64,000 nucleotides of DNA from Megalobrama amblycephala (GCF_018812025.1 NC_063054.1:33793396-33857395), one strand, 5' to 3'. Numbered from the stretch's first letter, positions 1 to 13,878 are shown. Numbers and translations are program-made. The notes: generated by a model from the letters alone, not told the origin.

Positions 1-160
1 ATTAAAGAAGCAAAGAGGCTACTATATTTTACGAAAACCTTTATTTTCTACAACAGTCTTAACATTTTCTTAAAAGTATGAACTGTACAAGGTATTATAA
101 CAGCAAATTGGTCACTTCCTTATGCCAAGTTTGAAAACTTGCTTAAGGTAAAATAAGTGC

Positions 161-1054
161 AGAGCTGGGTAGTAATGGATTACATGTAATCTGGATTAAG
201 TAATCAGATTCCAAAAATCAAGTACTTGTAATTAGAGTAAATTACTTTTTAAAATGCTTGTAATCAGACTACAGTTACTTTTTTTATGGATTAGATATTA
301 TTTACACAATGGCAGTTCACAATTTATTGATTCTCCTAGTTTTTTAGTTTTTTAATGTTTATGTTTTTTTCATAATAAAGCTGCCTCTTATATATGTTTG
401 TGATTCTTCAAGTTTTTCCAGTGGTGAGGGGGAATATAGATTAAATATAGAGGAATATATATGAAATACAGATTAAATATATATATGAAATAATAATAAT
501 ATAATAATAATAGTAATCTATATGAAATATTGATGAAAATTTTGATGTAGCAGTGATGTTGCTGTGAATTTCATGTTTTCAATATTTGTTTTTGTAATGT
601 TGCTGTTTTCTAAATTTACTTAATTTTAAGTAAATATGTTTTAAAATCATAAGATGTGATTTTGTTTTTTTCAGTGTTACTATCAGCAAACACTAGCAGG
701 TACATTAGTGTTAGTATTTTGAAGTATTAACTGTCCATACCTTGCACTTTAAAAAGAATCTGTTGAGGCTCTTGTTGGTGAATAGAATATATTTTTTGGA
801 ATATATTTTTTCTTTATATCTATCAAAATAGTACAAGAGTATCCTACAATATATGTGACATCAAATAAGGGTTAGCACAAAAGTAATCTAAATGTAATCC
901 AAAAGTAGTCCGATTACATTAGCAAAAATGTGTAATCTAAGAGATTATATTACTGATTACAATTTTTTTCATGTAATTTGTAATCAGTAATTACAATTCA
1001 TATATTATCATACAATTCAACTGATTACAATTCATAAGTAATCTACCCAGCTCT
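161..1054. mobile_element. palindromic non-autonomous DNA transposon
   Basis: Terminal inverted repeats AGAGCTGGGTAGTAAT... at the left and ...AATCTACCCAGCTCT at the right bound AT-rich sequence with many TAATC motifs pointing inward from both sides. Flanks AAGTGC and AAGTGT suggest a short target duplication. This is a common cyprinid interspersed repeat type; no ORF. Confidence 0.8.
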
Positions 1055-2180
1055 AAGTGTAGGCCTAAGCGTAGCTTTTTCTTGCAGATTTTTGCTCTTT
1101 CTCATGCTATTAGCTTACCGCTGAAATTCTAATTTACTAATTCTAGTATAAAAAAATCATTTCATGTCATTATTTCATCACCTATTTCATCACCCTTGTT
1201 TTATTTATTTATTTATTTTTTATTATTATTTTGCCATTGCAAAACATGTCCAGCAGATGGAGGTATCATCGCTTTATGACATTCTAATCACATTTTGACC
1301 AATGTGTCTGTGGCACAGCAGACACACATCTTAAACTGTGCACAAGTGTGTTCAAACAAAGGCTTGACTGTGAACCAGATGAACAAAGTATTAAATTACC
1401 ACAATCAGTGACAGTTGAGAATGAATCAATGTTTGAATGAGCGTCTGGTAGTGTCTGAGTGACTTGACCGTATAAACAACAGTCAGTTCTAAAGCTCGCA
1501 ACAATAAAAAATGGATATCGCCAGATTTATTGAGTATACAAAACCATATATTATTGCTGAACTTCTAAGACTCTTGCAAGTCACCCTATTTAGCCTCATT
1601 TTGGTTGTATGTTTGCAGTTCCTCTCCGGATTTCAGTAATATTTAGTTTTTAGGATCACATGAAAGTTTACTGTTGATTTGTGGTCTAGTAGAATGAACT
1701 GGTCTCCAGAATTCTGACATAAATGCATTATATCATTTTTATTAGGACAAAGTGGAAGAAACATAAATCCAGGTTTTTCTTGGAGAAACAAAATATCAGG
1801 TTTTTCCTCACAATCGTAATGAAGTTGCCATGTGACTGACATGCAGTGGGATTTGATGGAGATGGTTGATCTGACAGGCACACGCCTGTGGCTTCAGTAG
1901 AAAGCTGACGACCTAACCAGAGGGATTTCTGGCTCTGCAGAGCTCCAGTCTGGCAGACGAACTGGACATCAAAGCGGAGCAGTGGGGTTTAGTACTCACC
2001 CTGTCATACAGAACTGCTCCAGATCCACAAACACAGAGAAATCAGATACTTTTAGGGTTATTCTACAAAACGGGTGTCATTTGTATCCCATTTGTATCCC
2101 TCTCATTCATTTGTTAAAACTGAGTCAAGAACACTAGGGTTCTATTTTGAACTCTATTGTGCCTTTTCTAGAGTGTATTT
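1055..2180. other. 3' flank, no recognised feature
   Basis: AT-rich sequence with a TTTA-rich stretch at about 1199-1230. I see no gene or repeat with clear ends. Confidence 0.6.
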
Positions 2181-2184
2181 AAAG

Positions 2185-2400
2185 ATGGATTTTATTAACA
2201 CATAAGCACATTACTTATCTTGTATATGTTGAAAATCCTACAGAATTTTAAATTCACTTTATCAAACTTAGAATCATAGAACACCCTTTTTTGTTCATTA
2301 CTGAGGTTTTTTTTTTTTTTTACAATTTCCAGATGAGACATTTATTTCAATATATTTCATTTTGAATAATGGAGTCTGCTGCATTATTATTTTATAATAG
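2185..2400 (+). repeat. direct repeat copy 1 (partner at 6083-6300)
   Basis: Begins at about AACACATAAGCACATTACTT and ends in CATTTTGAATAATGGAGTCTGC followed by ATTATTATTTT. It shares order and most bases with 6083-6300 in the same orientation, including the GATGAGACATTTATT segment. Confidence 0.7.
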
Positions 2401-2703
2401 CCTATGTGTTACATTCTATGGATTTAATTTGTATTATTTGTTATTAAAAAAGTTGTAACCCTGAGTTTATCATATTTGTCTCATTTTTAATGTATTTTCA
2501 TGTATTAATCGCTTTTTTATTGGCAATATGTGAACAGCTTGTAGCTAAACTAAAAAAAAACAAGACCTTCCCCGACTTCCTAGGTTGTCTATGAAAGCCT
2601 GTAGGCTGATTTTAAGGATTCGGGACGTTTTTGCCGGGAAAATCAAAAGGATGTGACGTTTATGCGCTCTGCCCAGCGCCTCTCTTCCCTTTTCACAGAC
2701 CGG

Positions 2704-3778
2704 CGGTGCGTTCCAAACGGGATATATCACCCTCCAAAGGGCACTTCGGAGTGAAAATAATCATGGTCGCCATGTTGAAGGGTCGTTCCAAACCAAAGTG
2801 CTCAAAACTGGCCAAAGGGCCCTTTGGAATGAAGGATTTCGAAGGGTATACAGTCTATGGGTACAACCGATGGACACTTCGGGCCCCCATGATCCTTTGC
2901 ACAGGGAAGTTGTTTGACGTCACAGAATGGGTAGCTACAGGTTGCCTTGCAAGTCCAGAATGATATATCTTCTACAAGATATATCAGTCTGGTCAGTCCG
3001 CCCTCCGTCACGCCTCGAGTCAACTCCAAACCGTACAGTGCAATCAGATTCGTTTATTTCAGTGACGCAAACAGCGTCACTCTAGTGCGGCAAAAGTCCC
3101 TTCAATATCAACAAAGATTGCGCACGGGAGACCCGAGAGTTTGTTCTATTCAGCCGTAAATTCAGTTTTAAATGACCAAAAACACATTAATTATTTACTT
3201 TTCGCTGTTGACTCTCTTGTCGCTTTGCTAACGTCATATCCGCCCTTCTCTGATTGGTTTACTCTGCTTCCTGTCTGCTCTTATTTGCTCCGTCCTAGAA
3301 ATCGAATTGATTCAATGGCCGACGAGACTCATCCGCTGGTACAGTGGTGAGGCTGGATTTTCCAGGCAAGGGTACAGGAGGCTCAGAGTTCGATTTTACC
3401 TATAAATGTATATATTTTTATATACTACTGTAATATTTATACGACTTAGATTTGGTACATTATTATGGTCAAAACAACATTGTACTTCAACAAAAATACT
3501 TTGCAGCTCCCTTTATCAGTCCATTCAAATGTTTAAAATACTGGTGCGATAAACCTAAAATAAATAAATAAATAAACTAACGTTAAACAAAGGGCGCAGC
3601 TTGCACAATTTACTCCTCTTTGATTGTTTGGTTTTAAGATGACGCAGAAGTGCGTTCCAAAAGAATTGTTTTTTTTTTTACCCCTACACCCTTCATCCTT
3701 TCGAAGCTCTCACTCCGGAGGGTAAACCCTCTGAAGCGATTAGGGCATAGGGATGAGCCCTTCCGAATGGAACGCAGG
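2704..3778. mobile_element. palindromic DNA element (GCGTTCC ends)
   Basis: Left end GTGCGTTCCAAACGG with CACCCTCCAAAGGGCACTTC; right end GAGCCCTTCCGAATGGAACG with CTCCGGAGGGTAAACCCTC, an imperfect inverted repeat. A second GTGCGTTCCAAA start at 3649 suggests two overlapping copies. No coding capacity seen. Confidence 0.65.
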
Positions 3779-4491
3779 GTGTGATGACGCAATTTAACGG
3801 TCATCAATATCGTAAATCCTGCAAAGTTTTTTATATTTTCATTTTTTTTAAAAACGTATGTATATTTAAAACACTATACTTAGTATTATATTAACTTTGC
3901 ATCAAATTACAAGAAAAACTAGTTAACGCTGCAGTGGGAGTGCTGGTAAAAATGACATCTTTCTCTCTTCTGAGTGCCGTTATCAATCTCTCTCTATTTT
4001 TTCCTCTTTTTGAAAGTTGTGAAAACACTACTGTGGAGTTTTTCTTTTGCTATTTGAGCAAATGGAAACAAAAAACCCTTGTTATTAGCAACACCGGTGA
4101 CCGTTAAATGAACTGCAGCTAGCAACGTATTGCTCGTGCTCGTGAGTCGTGCACACACGTAACGTACAATAATGAAAGTGATTCAAGCCATATAGTCACG
4201 GCTAAGTTCTTTTTCGTTCTTTGTTTAGAAATGAAAAAGTAATACCTTTGCAGTGATAACCAACATCAGGACGCCATCCATGCTGCTAAGAGCTACAAGA
4301 TGAATATCGTTGAGAAAGCACTGCAGCAGTTAAAGGTGCAAAAGAGGATCTTTTCGTCGACTGAGAAACCAAAGACTGTTACTGAGATTTTTAAATGAGC
4401 GCATGCTAAGAACAGCCCCCCTCCTTCCGTTCAAGGGAATGCCTCCCAAAACTCGTGCACGAGTATTGGAACACGAGTGTTTACCACCGGC

Positions 4492-5229
4492 ATAGAGTGC
4501 CCCAGGCATGACGAGTTTTTGTAGGCAAAACCCGGAAGCGAGTTAGCATTTTAGGACTTCCGGTTCCAACGCCGTCAAGTCTATGGGTTTTTTGAATGGG
4601 TTTTTGCTAAATCGCCTGAAATAAGGTCTGTGGTAAACAAAGCCTCTAAATACTTTCACGTTTTGATCTATGACATAAAACACACCAGTTATAACCCACT
4701 TGTGATTTTTTAAACTTTTACTGTGTCTTAAATTCGGCGGTTGCTAACAAATTGCTAAAAGGGACTACTTCCTTTGGCGGGGACTTTAGACGTCATCATT
4801 AAAAATGGGACATTTGGACAGCATTTCTCATGAAAAAGTGGATAAGTATTCATACACAGCGCAGATCATAATCAGCGAGCATGTTTTTAAATAGAGTTGT
4901 TTTCTAAATAAAGTTTGAGGAAGCTTGGTGGTGACGACGTTGATCCGCGACCATGGTGTGCTGTAGTCCGTTTATAGCCTACTGTTAGCCTTTTAGATCT
5001 GACGACTTTATTTAGGCTTCAAAATCTATAAATGTTGTGTTAACTTGTAAAGATTATCTTGATAGACAAAACGTGCAAGTGTCATATCCCTTTGTTAAAC
5101 ACAGAGCTTATTTTCTGCGATTTTCCAAAAGTCTATGGGAAAAATGAATAGGCTTTCAGTCCAGGGAACCCGTGCGCCGCTAACTTCCGGGTTGGCCTAC
5201 AAAAACGCGTCATCCCTGGGGCACTCTAT
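4492..5229. mobile_element. palindromic DNA element (ATAGAGTGCCCC ends)
   Basis: Terminal inverted repeats of about 36 bp or more: ATAGAGTGCCCCAGGCATGA at the left against TCATCCCTGGGGCACTCTAT at the right. The repeats continue inward through the GTTTTTGTAGGC and AACCCGGAAG motifs. Interior is AT-rich, no ORF. Confidence 0.85.
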
Positions 5230-6082
5230 TCTCTGTATCGTGTTAGTGGATTGATTATGTCAGACTCACCGCAGGAAACTCATAATCTGCAGTTGTTATT
5301 CCTGTCTCCTGACAAAAACATTTCATGCGGCGCCTGTGGAGTGTGGAAAGTTACTGGAGCGCGCAGCCGCGCTCGTCTCTCACAAGGAACGTCACGGCAG
5401 TGATTGACAAGCCAGAGGGCCAATCGTTTACGCGATGATTGGCTGATGTTTTTAAGGCCCTACCCCGTGCACAGATGATGTATATTAATATTATTCCTTT
5501 CAGTGCACCTAATAAATAGTCTTTTATCAGTTAGTAAAGACAGTTTCAAGTAATATTGCAAAAATGTATAAAACAAAACATCCTCTTTAGCACCTTTAAG
5601 AAAGCATCTGATCATAGCGATGTGGCTATGTTTGCATAAACTGTGCATCATGTCACCAGATGAGCTAGGCTAATTAAAATGACAGTTATTATAGTTTGAT
5701 TAAATATATTTGAGATTATAGATAGGCTATGGCTATATGTGAGATTGAAATAATCCCTTTTCTTTGCATGCCACAACAGTAGGCTACAGAATGGCTCTTT
5801 CAGCATTAAGCTGAACATTGTCATAGATATATACATAGATGTATATGTCTATGGAACATTGTAAGCATTTGTTTCACGCCTAGCCTAGACCCTTTTCACA
5901 TTTCCGGGTTTCTCAGAAGCGGAAGTCGTCATAGTTTTGTAAAATTCTATAGTGGTGAATGAGAGAATACATTAAATATATTTTAATATTTGAAAAAATG
6001 AAAATTCTCAGAAATTTCAGCATTATGTTGTTTTAAAATGTATTAAATTCCCACAAGGCTTTTGATATAAAATTTAGCAGCA

Positions 6083-6300
6083 AACTAACACATAAACACA
6101 TTATTTATGCTGTATATGTTGAGAATCGTACTTTTAAATTCACTTTATTAAACTGAAAAAGGCACCTGTTTCATAGAATAACCCCTTTTGTCAGTAGAGT
6201 TTTTTTTTTATTGTCCTTTTTTTGGTACTATTTCTAGATGAGACATTTATTACTCAGATATATTTCATTTTGAATAATGGAGCCTGCTGTATTATTATTT
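6083..6300 (+). repeat. direct repeat copy 2 (partner at 2185-2400)
   Basis: Same arrangement as 2185-2400: ACACATAAACACATTATTTATG, TATATGTTGAGAATC, CTAGATGAGACATTTATTACTC, then TTTTGAATAATGGAGCCTGC. Could be two copies of one repeat or ends of a larger interrupted element. Confidence 0.7.
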
Positions 6301-6429
6301 TCCTCAAAACTGATTGATCAAAGCCGAAGCTGTAAAAGAGATTTTCTTCATTATCCTTTAACATGGAATCATATGGTGAGCAGAAAGGGTGATTACAGCC
6401 TCAGTAAAAACAGATTGTCATTTCAGTTT

Positions 6430-7580
6430 TTCATTTAAGTATGGAAATGTTGCTCTTCCTGTAGCGGCAGGATGTGGCTGCTTGCGGAGACAGTTGCGCC
6501 TGAGAGGACCCTAATTCATTTAAGACATGACTTGGTGCCTGCGTACGAAACCAGGACAGCCGAGTTTTCTTCTCGGTGCTCCATCATGCGATATATCTCT
6601 CCACATAAGAGCTCAATCTGCTGTTCCTGAGCCCGGCTTTACCCACAGAAGCTCTCGCAAGTCCTCGGCTGTCAAGAGAATTCGTTTTATCATTCAGCCA
6701 TATAAATCATCGCAAGCTCCACAGGAAATCGAGAAAGTTTGACTTTCCAGTCATAAACCATAAAATCTGTCATTAATATAATAACATGCATTGGGATATT
6801 TGGAGACGGGGCTAAATGAGTACCAGACCTGGGCATCGATAAAACGGTTTGGCTTGCAACATCAGCTCCAGCGTTTTCCAAAATACAGTATCAGAAATAA
6901 TAGGCATAATGTCACCGGGACTATATGTCACTCATCATGCGAGATCTCTGGAAACGTGATTTGACCGGTTTGCATTACCAGTTCATTAGTTCTCAATTAA
7001 CACTCAGTCACCTCAAAAGGTTTATAGGGCCGTTTCTTTGACGAGAAACATGTCTTTGCTCCTCTGTGACTGGCCGAGACTCAAGATGGAGTTTCTTTCC
7101 AAATATTTCACATTTTAGTGTTTGGCTCAATCCTATGGAAAAAGGCTGTTTTGCATGAATATTTGGCATGCTGCTGAACTCTGTCCATCATATGCAAGTC
7201 GATCTTCACCGAGACGCTCACTTGTATTGAGCGGCCTTTGACAAGTCAGATGGAAGATAACTTGAGCCTCCTGGCACAAACGTATAGATTTAACAATGAG
7301 ATCTATTGTTCATCTGGTAGCTGTCCATGGTACTGATAGCAGAGCCGATTGGTCCACAACTACCTTGATTATCGTATGGTGGGTCTGTGCATACTTTTAC
7401 CAAAACCGCTCGGAAGTTTCTTAAATATGTCACGTTTAAAAGCGCTTTGACCTTGGAACTGTCTGAGGACAACTTTATAGCGGTCATGCTCAATAAATCA
7501 ATGTACTTTATCTTTTATGCTGTGATCATGGATTATTTAGGAGCCTTTACACTCTCATATAAGATGACATGAATTAGTAT
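6430..7580. other. repeat-poor 3' flanking block
   Basis: A mixed-composition stretch without recognised transposon ends. It contains octamer-like and SOX-like motifs (see 7292-7310). No protein-coding gene was recognised. Candidate conserved non-coding DNA, low certainty. Confidence 0.35.
7292..7310. promoter_or_regulatory. inverted SOX-type motif pair
   Basis: AACAAT and ATTGTT face each other with a 7-bp spacer (GAGATCT), forming a near-perfect palindrome 5.1 kb beyond the runx2 stop codon. SOXE factors bind paired inverted sites of this kind, usually with shorter spacing. Confidence 0.3.
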
Positions 7581-8097
7581 TTGCACAAGAACAGCACAGA
7601 GCTCATGTTGAGCAATGCCTCAATTTGTCCAAAAGGCAAAATTTGGAATACAGCTGTGAGATTGAAGCACTAGATGGCGCAGCTGACTGTATCTGGACCT
7701 CCTCATAGTGTTAAATCTGATTATTAAAAACAACACCAACAGAGACGATTGTTTCACACAAGTGTTGGCTACGAATCAACTTAAAGATGATGTTACAATA
7801 TTGTCTAGCTGTTTTACACTGAAAAAAGAGAAAAGAATAAAGGCAGTATTATTTGACATCACTGAATCAACCTAAATATATTAGGTAACACCAACAAAAC
7901 TAAATGTAAGAGTTTTAAGGTAGAAGGGTTATTAAATTAATATTTATCTATAGATTCTAAATCATATTTTAAGCATAAATGTCACTAAACTGTTCCAGAT
8001 TTGTGCTTAAAACTTTCAAAACGACTAGGAAATAGGAAAATGAATATATTAACTTAATATCTTATTTTGCTTTTCAGGTAAATTTAATTTACCTGAA

Positions 8098-8873
8098 ATA
8101 TACTACCGGCCAAAGTTTTGGAATAATTAATATGTCATTAATAGAAGTCTCTTGATTAAAAACACAGTAAAAACAGTAATATTGTGGAAAATGATTACAA
8201 ATATCTGTATTTCATTTGAATATATTTTATAATGTAATTTATTTCTGTGATGGCAAAGCTGAATTTTCAGCATCATTACTCCAGTCTTCAGTGTCACATG
8301 ATCCTTCGGAAACCATTCTAATATGCTGATTTGGTGCTCAGTTATTAATAATGTTTTTTATTATTATCATCATTGTTGAATTGATGAACTTCATTGTTGT
8401 TTTTGCTGCTTAATATTTTAAGATGTGATACATCTTTTCTGGATTCTTTGATGAAAAAGTTCAAATGAACAACATTTGTTTGAAATTGATTATTACAATT
8501 AATAATGTTACAAAAGTCCTTGCTGAAAAAAAGTATTAATTTCTTTTCACCTTTTGAATGGTAATGTATCAAGGTTTCCACAAAAATATTAGACAGCACA
8601 ACGGTTTTCAGTATTAATAATAATCATGTTTCTTGTGCAGCAAATCAGCATATTAGAAGGATATAATGGAGCTGGAGTAATGATGCTGAAAATTCAGCCT
8701 TGACATCAGGAATAAATTATTTTAATTTAAATTATTTTAATATAAACAACAATCATATTTCACAATATTACTGTTTTACTGTATGTTTGATCAAATAAAT
8801 GCAGCTTTGATGAACATACCGTTAAGAGACTTCTTAAAAATAAAACAATCCAAAATTTTCACTGGTAGTGTAT
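8098..8873. mobile_element. palindromic DNA transposon (ACTACCG / CAAAAGTTTGG family)
   Basis: Ends ATACTACCGGCCAAAGTTTT and AAAATTTTCACTGGTAGTGT are inverted. The interior carries the motif block CACATGATCCTT...AATATGCTGATTTG seen in at least five other copies in this window (13187, 26259, 32494, 55170, and fragments at 10798). Confidence 0.85.
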
Positions 8874-10543
8874 GTTTAAATTATTTGTCTAAAGTTATTT
8901 AAAGATTTGTAGACATTTTTAATGCAAAGACAGAAGTACTGATTGAGAGAATTCATTTTTTTTTGCACCACTGGTGGGCATATTAGTAGAAAGCATTTAG
9001 TGAGCCCTTTCAAACACAGATCATTTACAGACTTTCGGTTGTTTGACACAGAGGTGCTGACTGCTTTGTGGGTGGAATGTCTCTCTTTCTCCTTGTTTCT
9101 TACTTAGTAGACAGTAATTGAAAGATTGATATCAAAGGGAAAATCTGGGGGAATTTTGCATGACCAAGAACAATATGGTATCAGGTAGAGTACAGCACAT
9201 TCTCAAATACTCAACACACCCAACATTACTTCAGATTTCACTGCACTGTATTTAATAATAATATACAGCAGGGTCCAAAAGTCTGGAGCACAGTGAAAAC
9301 CTGGGATTTCAAATCTAATTTGGGTGCATTTAAAACACTCTCAACAACTTCTTTGTTACAGATAAAGGACCTTGTGCTCTCCGGCTCATTAATTACTGGA
9401 TGTATCTGAACTGTGAACCTAAAACGTGCTTTTCCCACTCAGTTCATATTCATGGAAATCCCAGGAAGGCTCCGGGTTTAAATGGAGATGGATCACTCTC
9501 TGATTATGCCTGTTATGTCTTCAAGTAATGTGTAGCAGCCCCAATTTAACAGACATCACTACCGGAGAGACGAACGCAGCACTGAGACCAGCCGTGCGCT
9601 TCCAGGACCATCCAAAGCAAATGTTGATCCAGACTTTGGTCCAAGTCAGTGCGCTCTACAGTAGTGCACAAACCCTGAGCTGCTTCCCAGCTTTCATCTC
9701 CGGCCAGGTATCTTCAAGGTTCATTGATAAGGCAATGAAACTGTATGTAAATGGAACAACCCGGCGCATGGACTTCTGGCCATTAGTCTTCCCTAAAGCC
9801 CCAATGTGACTTTTAATCAACGTCAAACTGGGGAAAAGAGACAGAGGACAAAGTTTAATGACGGAGATGATATATTTAAAGAGGAACACAGTAATGCCAG
9901 GAAACTATGATAGAATACTACTTTTGAGACCAACGAGATCATTGCAAAATCTCTCTTTATTTCTCTTACAAAGAAAACTATTATAATCAACATACAACAA
10001 TCAAAAAAAAGCCAATTTCTTTCACTGTTGTCATGATAATTTCCCCTTAAACCCTTTTTCTATCCGTGGATAAAAGAGAACAGGCTTCACAGGGAAGAAA
10101 AGCAAGATAATTTAAACACAGATGTGCAAAGGAAACAAAGCATGCAAGAACCAGAGACAAATTTGCTACAAATTGCCCTCAGTTAACCTGTCAGATAAAT
10201 ACTAATTTACAAAAGAAGAAATGAGATAATAATTCAACAAAACTAGGGTGGTGTATTTACCTCCTGCAATATACAACATGGTCTCTGAACGATGTAAACA
10301 TTTCGTACACACTCACAGCTATTTAAATTTATAGGCAGACGCCCTGATTTGAAGCAGTGTCTCCGTCGGGATGACGGAGGAACCAGGAATGCTGAACCGA
10401 GCCTGGAAAATGAACCATGACCAGTCCGACCAGAGATGCAATACTGGACCAATGTTCAGGAAAATAAGGACAAAAACACATCCTGCTCAAGCTAAGAGCT
10501 TTTGGTTTTTTAATTGCTTAAATATGGGCTTTACAAGCCATAT

Positions 10544-10549
10544 TTTATT
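10544..10549 (-). terminator. candidate poly(A) signal AATAAA
   Basis: AATAAA on the minus strand, about 1.9 kb downstream of the runx2 stop codon. It is one of two good candidates; the second is at 9961-9956. Position and hexamer are all that support it. Confidence 0.3.
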
Positions 10550-10797
10550 TAAAGCACTGCTTTGAGGAAAGCTTTCAGTTCTTTGTTGAGGTCTGTATAG
10601 TTCCAACTGTAAGGCACTAGATAAATATAACTCTGGTACACTATTGCAGTTGGGGAAGTCAATCCGTCGACGATGGATAAACTAACGGAATATACTAATA
10701 CTCTGAAATTACGAAGCTAGCTTGTGCACTTATAACCTGATAATGAACAGTTTCATTAAAAAAAATTGACAATGTACCATCCATGGAATAAAATTTA

Positions 10798-11442
10798 GCT
10801 ACATTACCATTCAAAAGATTGGGGTTCGTAAGATTTTCACATGATCCTTCACGAATCATTCTGATCAAAGTGGCGGCCATCTTTGAAACGCCTCTCGGGC
10901 AGCCATTTTAGTACAGCTCCTATCTCTTTGAATGGGGAAACATCAAATTCTCCAAAGCTGTTCACCAAGCTTATGGTTAAATTTCACATTTGAAATCACC
11001 AATGCAGTCTATCTCATACATTTTGTTTCTAAATGCTCAAATAATGACAAAAAACTGAAGCGACCGGAGCTTCTAAAAGCAGATGCAGTGATGCAATGAC
11101 TTTAGCAACTGGCGATTGGCTCTTTCATTTAGAAGGCGGGACTATTCCGCCATATTGCGCTGTACACTTTCTCCCATTCATAGTAATATGAGTGTGCCGT
11201 CTTTGTTTATGTAATATACTGATTTGTTTGTTTTTATGCATATCAATGTTGAAAACAGTTGTTTTTGTGGAAACCATGATACATTTCTTTTATCAGAAAG
11301 TTCAAAAGAACAGCATTTGTAGCATTATAAATGTCTTTACTGTCACTTTTGATCAATTTAATGCATCCTTGCTGAATAAAAGTATTAATTTCTTTAAAAA
11401 AAAAAAATCGTACAGAACCCAAGCTTTGAATGGTAGTGTAAA
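10798..11442. mobile_element. degenerate ACTACCG-family copy split by another repeat
   Basis: Left fragment ACATTACCATTCAAAAGATT to about 10867; right fragment from about 11258 (ATACATTTCTTTTATCAG) to the AATGGTAGTGTA end. Between them lies an unrelated repeat (10868-11205) that is also found at 58182-59312. Confidence 0.7.
10868..11205 (+). repeat. GGCGGCCATCTTTGAA repeat, copy with empty site
   Basis: Shares GCGGCCATCTTTGAAACGCC, CAGCTCCTATCTCTTTGAAT, GGCGATTGGCTCTT and CTTTCTCCCATTCA with 58182-59312. At 11130-11131 (TA) it lacks the 742-bp insertion present in the other copy. Confidence 0.8.
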
Positions 11443-12432
11443 TTTAGCCTCTATTAAAAATACATACCAAATAAAATAAAATAAAAAATACTGGGATTTT
11501 CTCCAGCTGCATTGTTGTAATGGGTAATATAGTGCCATATGTGTACTAGCCCTCTTTTTTTGGGCATATGAACCACTCCAGTTATTGGGAAAAGAATATC
11601 TGTATACTATATCCAGAAACTTCAATATTCCCCTCATTGGAAACCGCAGCCACTTTTGACAAAGCAACATAAAAGCTAAATAAATTATCCCAGCACATGC
11701 ACGTTACTCAAAGAAAGCTCGATCTAGCACATTGGCAAACACTTTTGAGCATCCATGGCTGTTTCTTTGGTTTGAAGCTTTCAAACAGTGAAAGAGCATT
11801 TGGTACCAAGCAATATTAACTGCTTACAAATGTAGTGTACTTAGACACAGAGACCCCATTTCGTTTTAAACGCATTAGACTTAAACATACAACTCTGTGT
11901 GATCAATTAAGGCACATAAATTTAAATTACCCTAAATTAGTTGCATTAACTTGAACATAGATGCTTTACAAAAATATTCCCTCTATGACTCAAGTTCCAA
12001 ATACATTAATCTATGGCTTTATAAGTTACTTTAAATCCTTTTATCAAATACGTATAACTTAAATGCTTAAGTTAAAAAAGCACAAAAAAGAGATTTTGAT
12101 CACAAACTGTCATACAGATGTTGTTCAGTGCTTTAAACGATATAATAAAAACATGCCGAGACAAGTAAATAATAACATGATGGTAATGAAATACTCGATC
12201 CATCTCTATTCCTTCAATTCCAAATTCTCCAGCCTGTGACAATGAATCCCAGAGGTCAAAAAGTCCAGAGCAATGTATTACGACAACAAAGTTCAATGTA
12301 ATGTAAAAAATACTTCCCTTTCAACAGGCTCATAAATACTCATGATAGCGAGGGAAAGTAGTTCAGCGAGATAGGATGAACATCCTAGTAAGGTTTGTGC
12401 TTTAAAACCACGCCGCTCGTTCCGCGCTCCGG

Positions 12433-12942
<510 letters not shown>

Positions 12943-13079
12943 TTACTTTCAAAGCAGGATGGAAGGTCTGAAATACTATTGAAGACAGAACTGAACAACA
13001 TGACGACACAATAATTGCGTTTTCATTCAACTACAATCCAGTTTAAGCTGACGGAGTTTATTGTGAATATAATATATAT

Positions 13080-13086
<7 letters not shown>

Positions 13087-13130
<44 letters not shown>
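13087..13130. repeat. (AT)n microsatellite
   Basis: Long alternating AT run followed by (AC)n. The apparent Tyr-Ile reading frames across it are artefacts. Confidence 0.95.
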
Positions 13131-13137
<7 letters not shown>

Positions 13138-13186
13138 CATACACACACACACACCCACACATACTGTATGTATATACTGTATATAT

Positions 13187-13796
13187 ATTGTTTTTAAAAG
13201 AAGTCTCTTATGCTCACCAAGGCTCCAATGTTTTTTTTTTGAAAAATGTACTAAAAATAATGTAATTTATTCCTGAAGCAGCCATTTTCAGCATCATTAT
13301 TCTAGTCTTAAGTGTCACATGATCCTATTATTATCAATAGTGAAAACAGTTTTTGTGGTTTAATATTTCTGTGGAAATGGTGATGCACTTCTACTAAATT
13401 GGGTTATGTATGATTTTAATACTTTTATTCAGCAAGGATGCATTAAATTGATCAAAAGTTACAGTAAAGACATTTATAATGTTACAAAAGATTTCTATTT
13501 CAAAGAAATGCTGCTCTTTTGAATTTTCCTTTCATCAAAGAATCCTGAAAAGAAAGTATCACTGTTTCCACAAAAATATTAAGCAGAAGAAACTGTTTTA
13601 TCAACACTGATGATAATAATAAGAACCATTATTAATAATTGAGTGGCAATAATAATGGATAATAATTGAGCACCAAATCAGAATATTAGAATGATTTCTA
13701 ACTAAACATGTGACACTGAAGACTTAAGTCAACAGACTCAAATAGAAAACAGTTTTTAAATTGTGACAATACTTCACAATATTACTGTTTTAAATG

Positions 13797-13800
<4 letters not shown>
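13187..13800. mobile_element. ACTACCG-family transposon copy between microsatellites
   Basis: Starts TTTTTAAAAGAAGTCTCTTA with CTCACCAAGGCT, contains GTGTCACATGATCC and the inverted partner motifs, and ends AATATTACTGTTTTAAATGT next to a second (AT)n. The terminal few bases are lost into the microsatellites. Confidence 0.75.

Positions 13801-13873
<73 letters not shown>
13801..13873. repeat. (AT)n microsatellite, about 73 bp
   Basis: Uninterrupted alternating AT following the transposon copy; likely highly polymorphic. Confidence 0.95.

Positions 13874-13878
<5 letters not shown>

Larger units (their letters stand above)
9950..12432 (-). other. runx2: probable runx2 3' UTR (end not fixed)
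   Basis: The sequence after the stop codon has no other gene and is moderately AT-rich. On the minus strand, AATAAA poly(A) signals are seen at 10549-10544 and at 9961-9956. Either could end the mRNA, giving a UTR of about 1.9 or 2.5 kb. Transposon fragments occur at 10798-11440, so the UTR either carries them or ends before them through a signal I cannot single out. The UTR assignment is an inference from position only. Confidence 0.4.

Noticed and set aside
13015..13276. Open frames of alternating Tyr-Ile/His-Thr
   Set aside because: Translation of (AT)n and (AC)n microsatellites.
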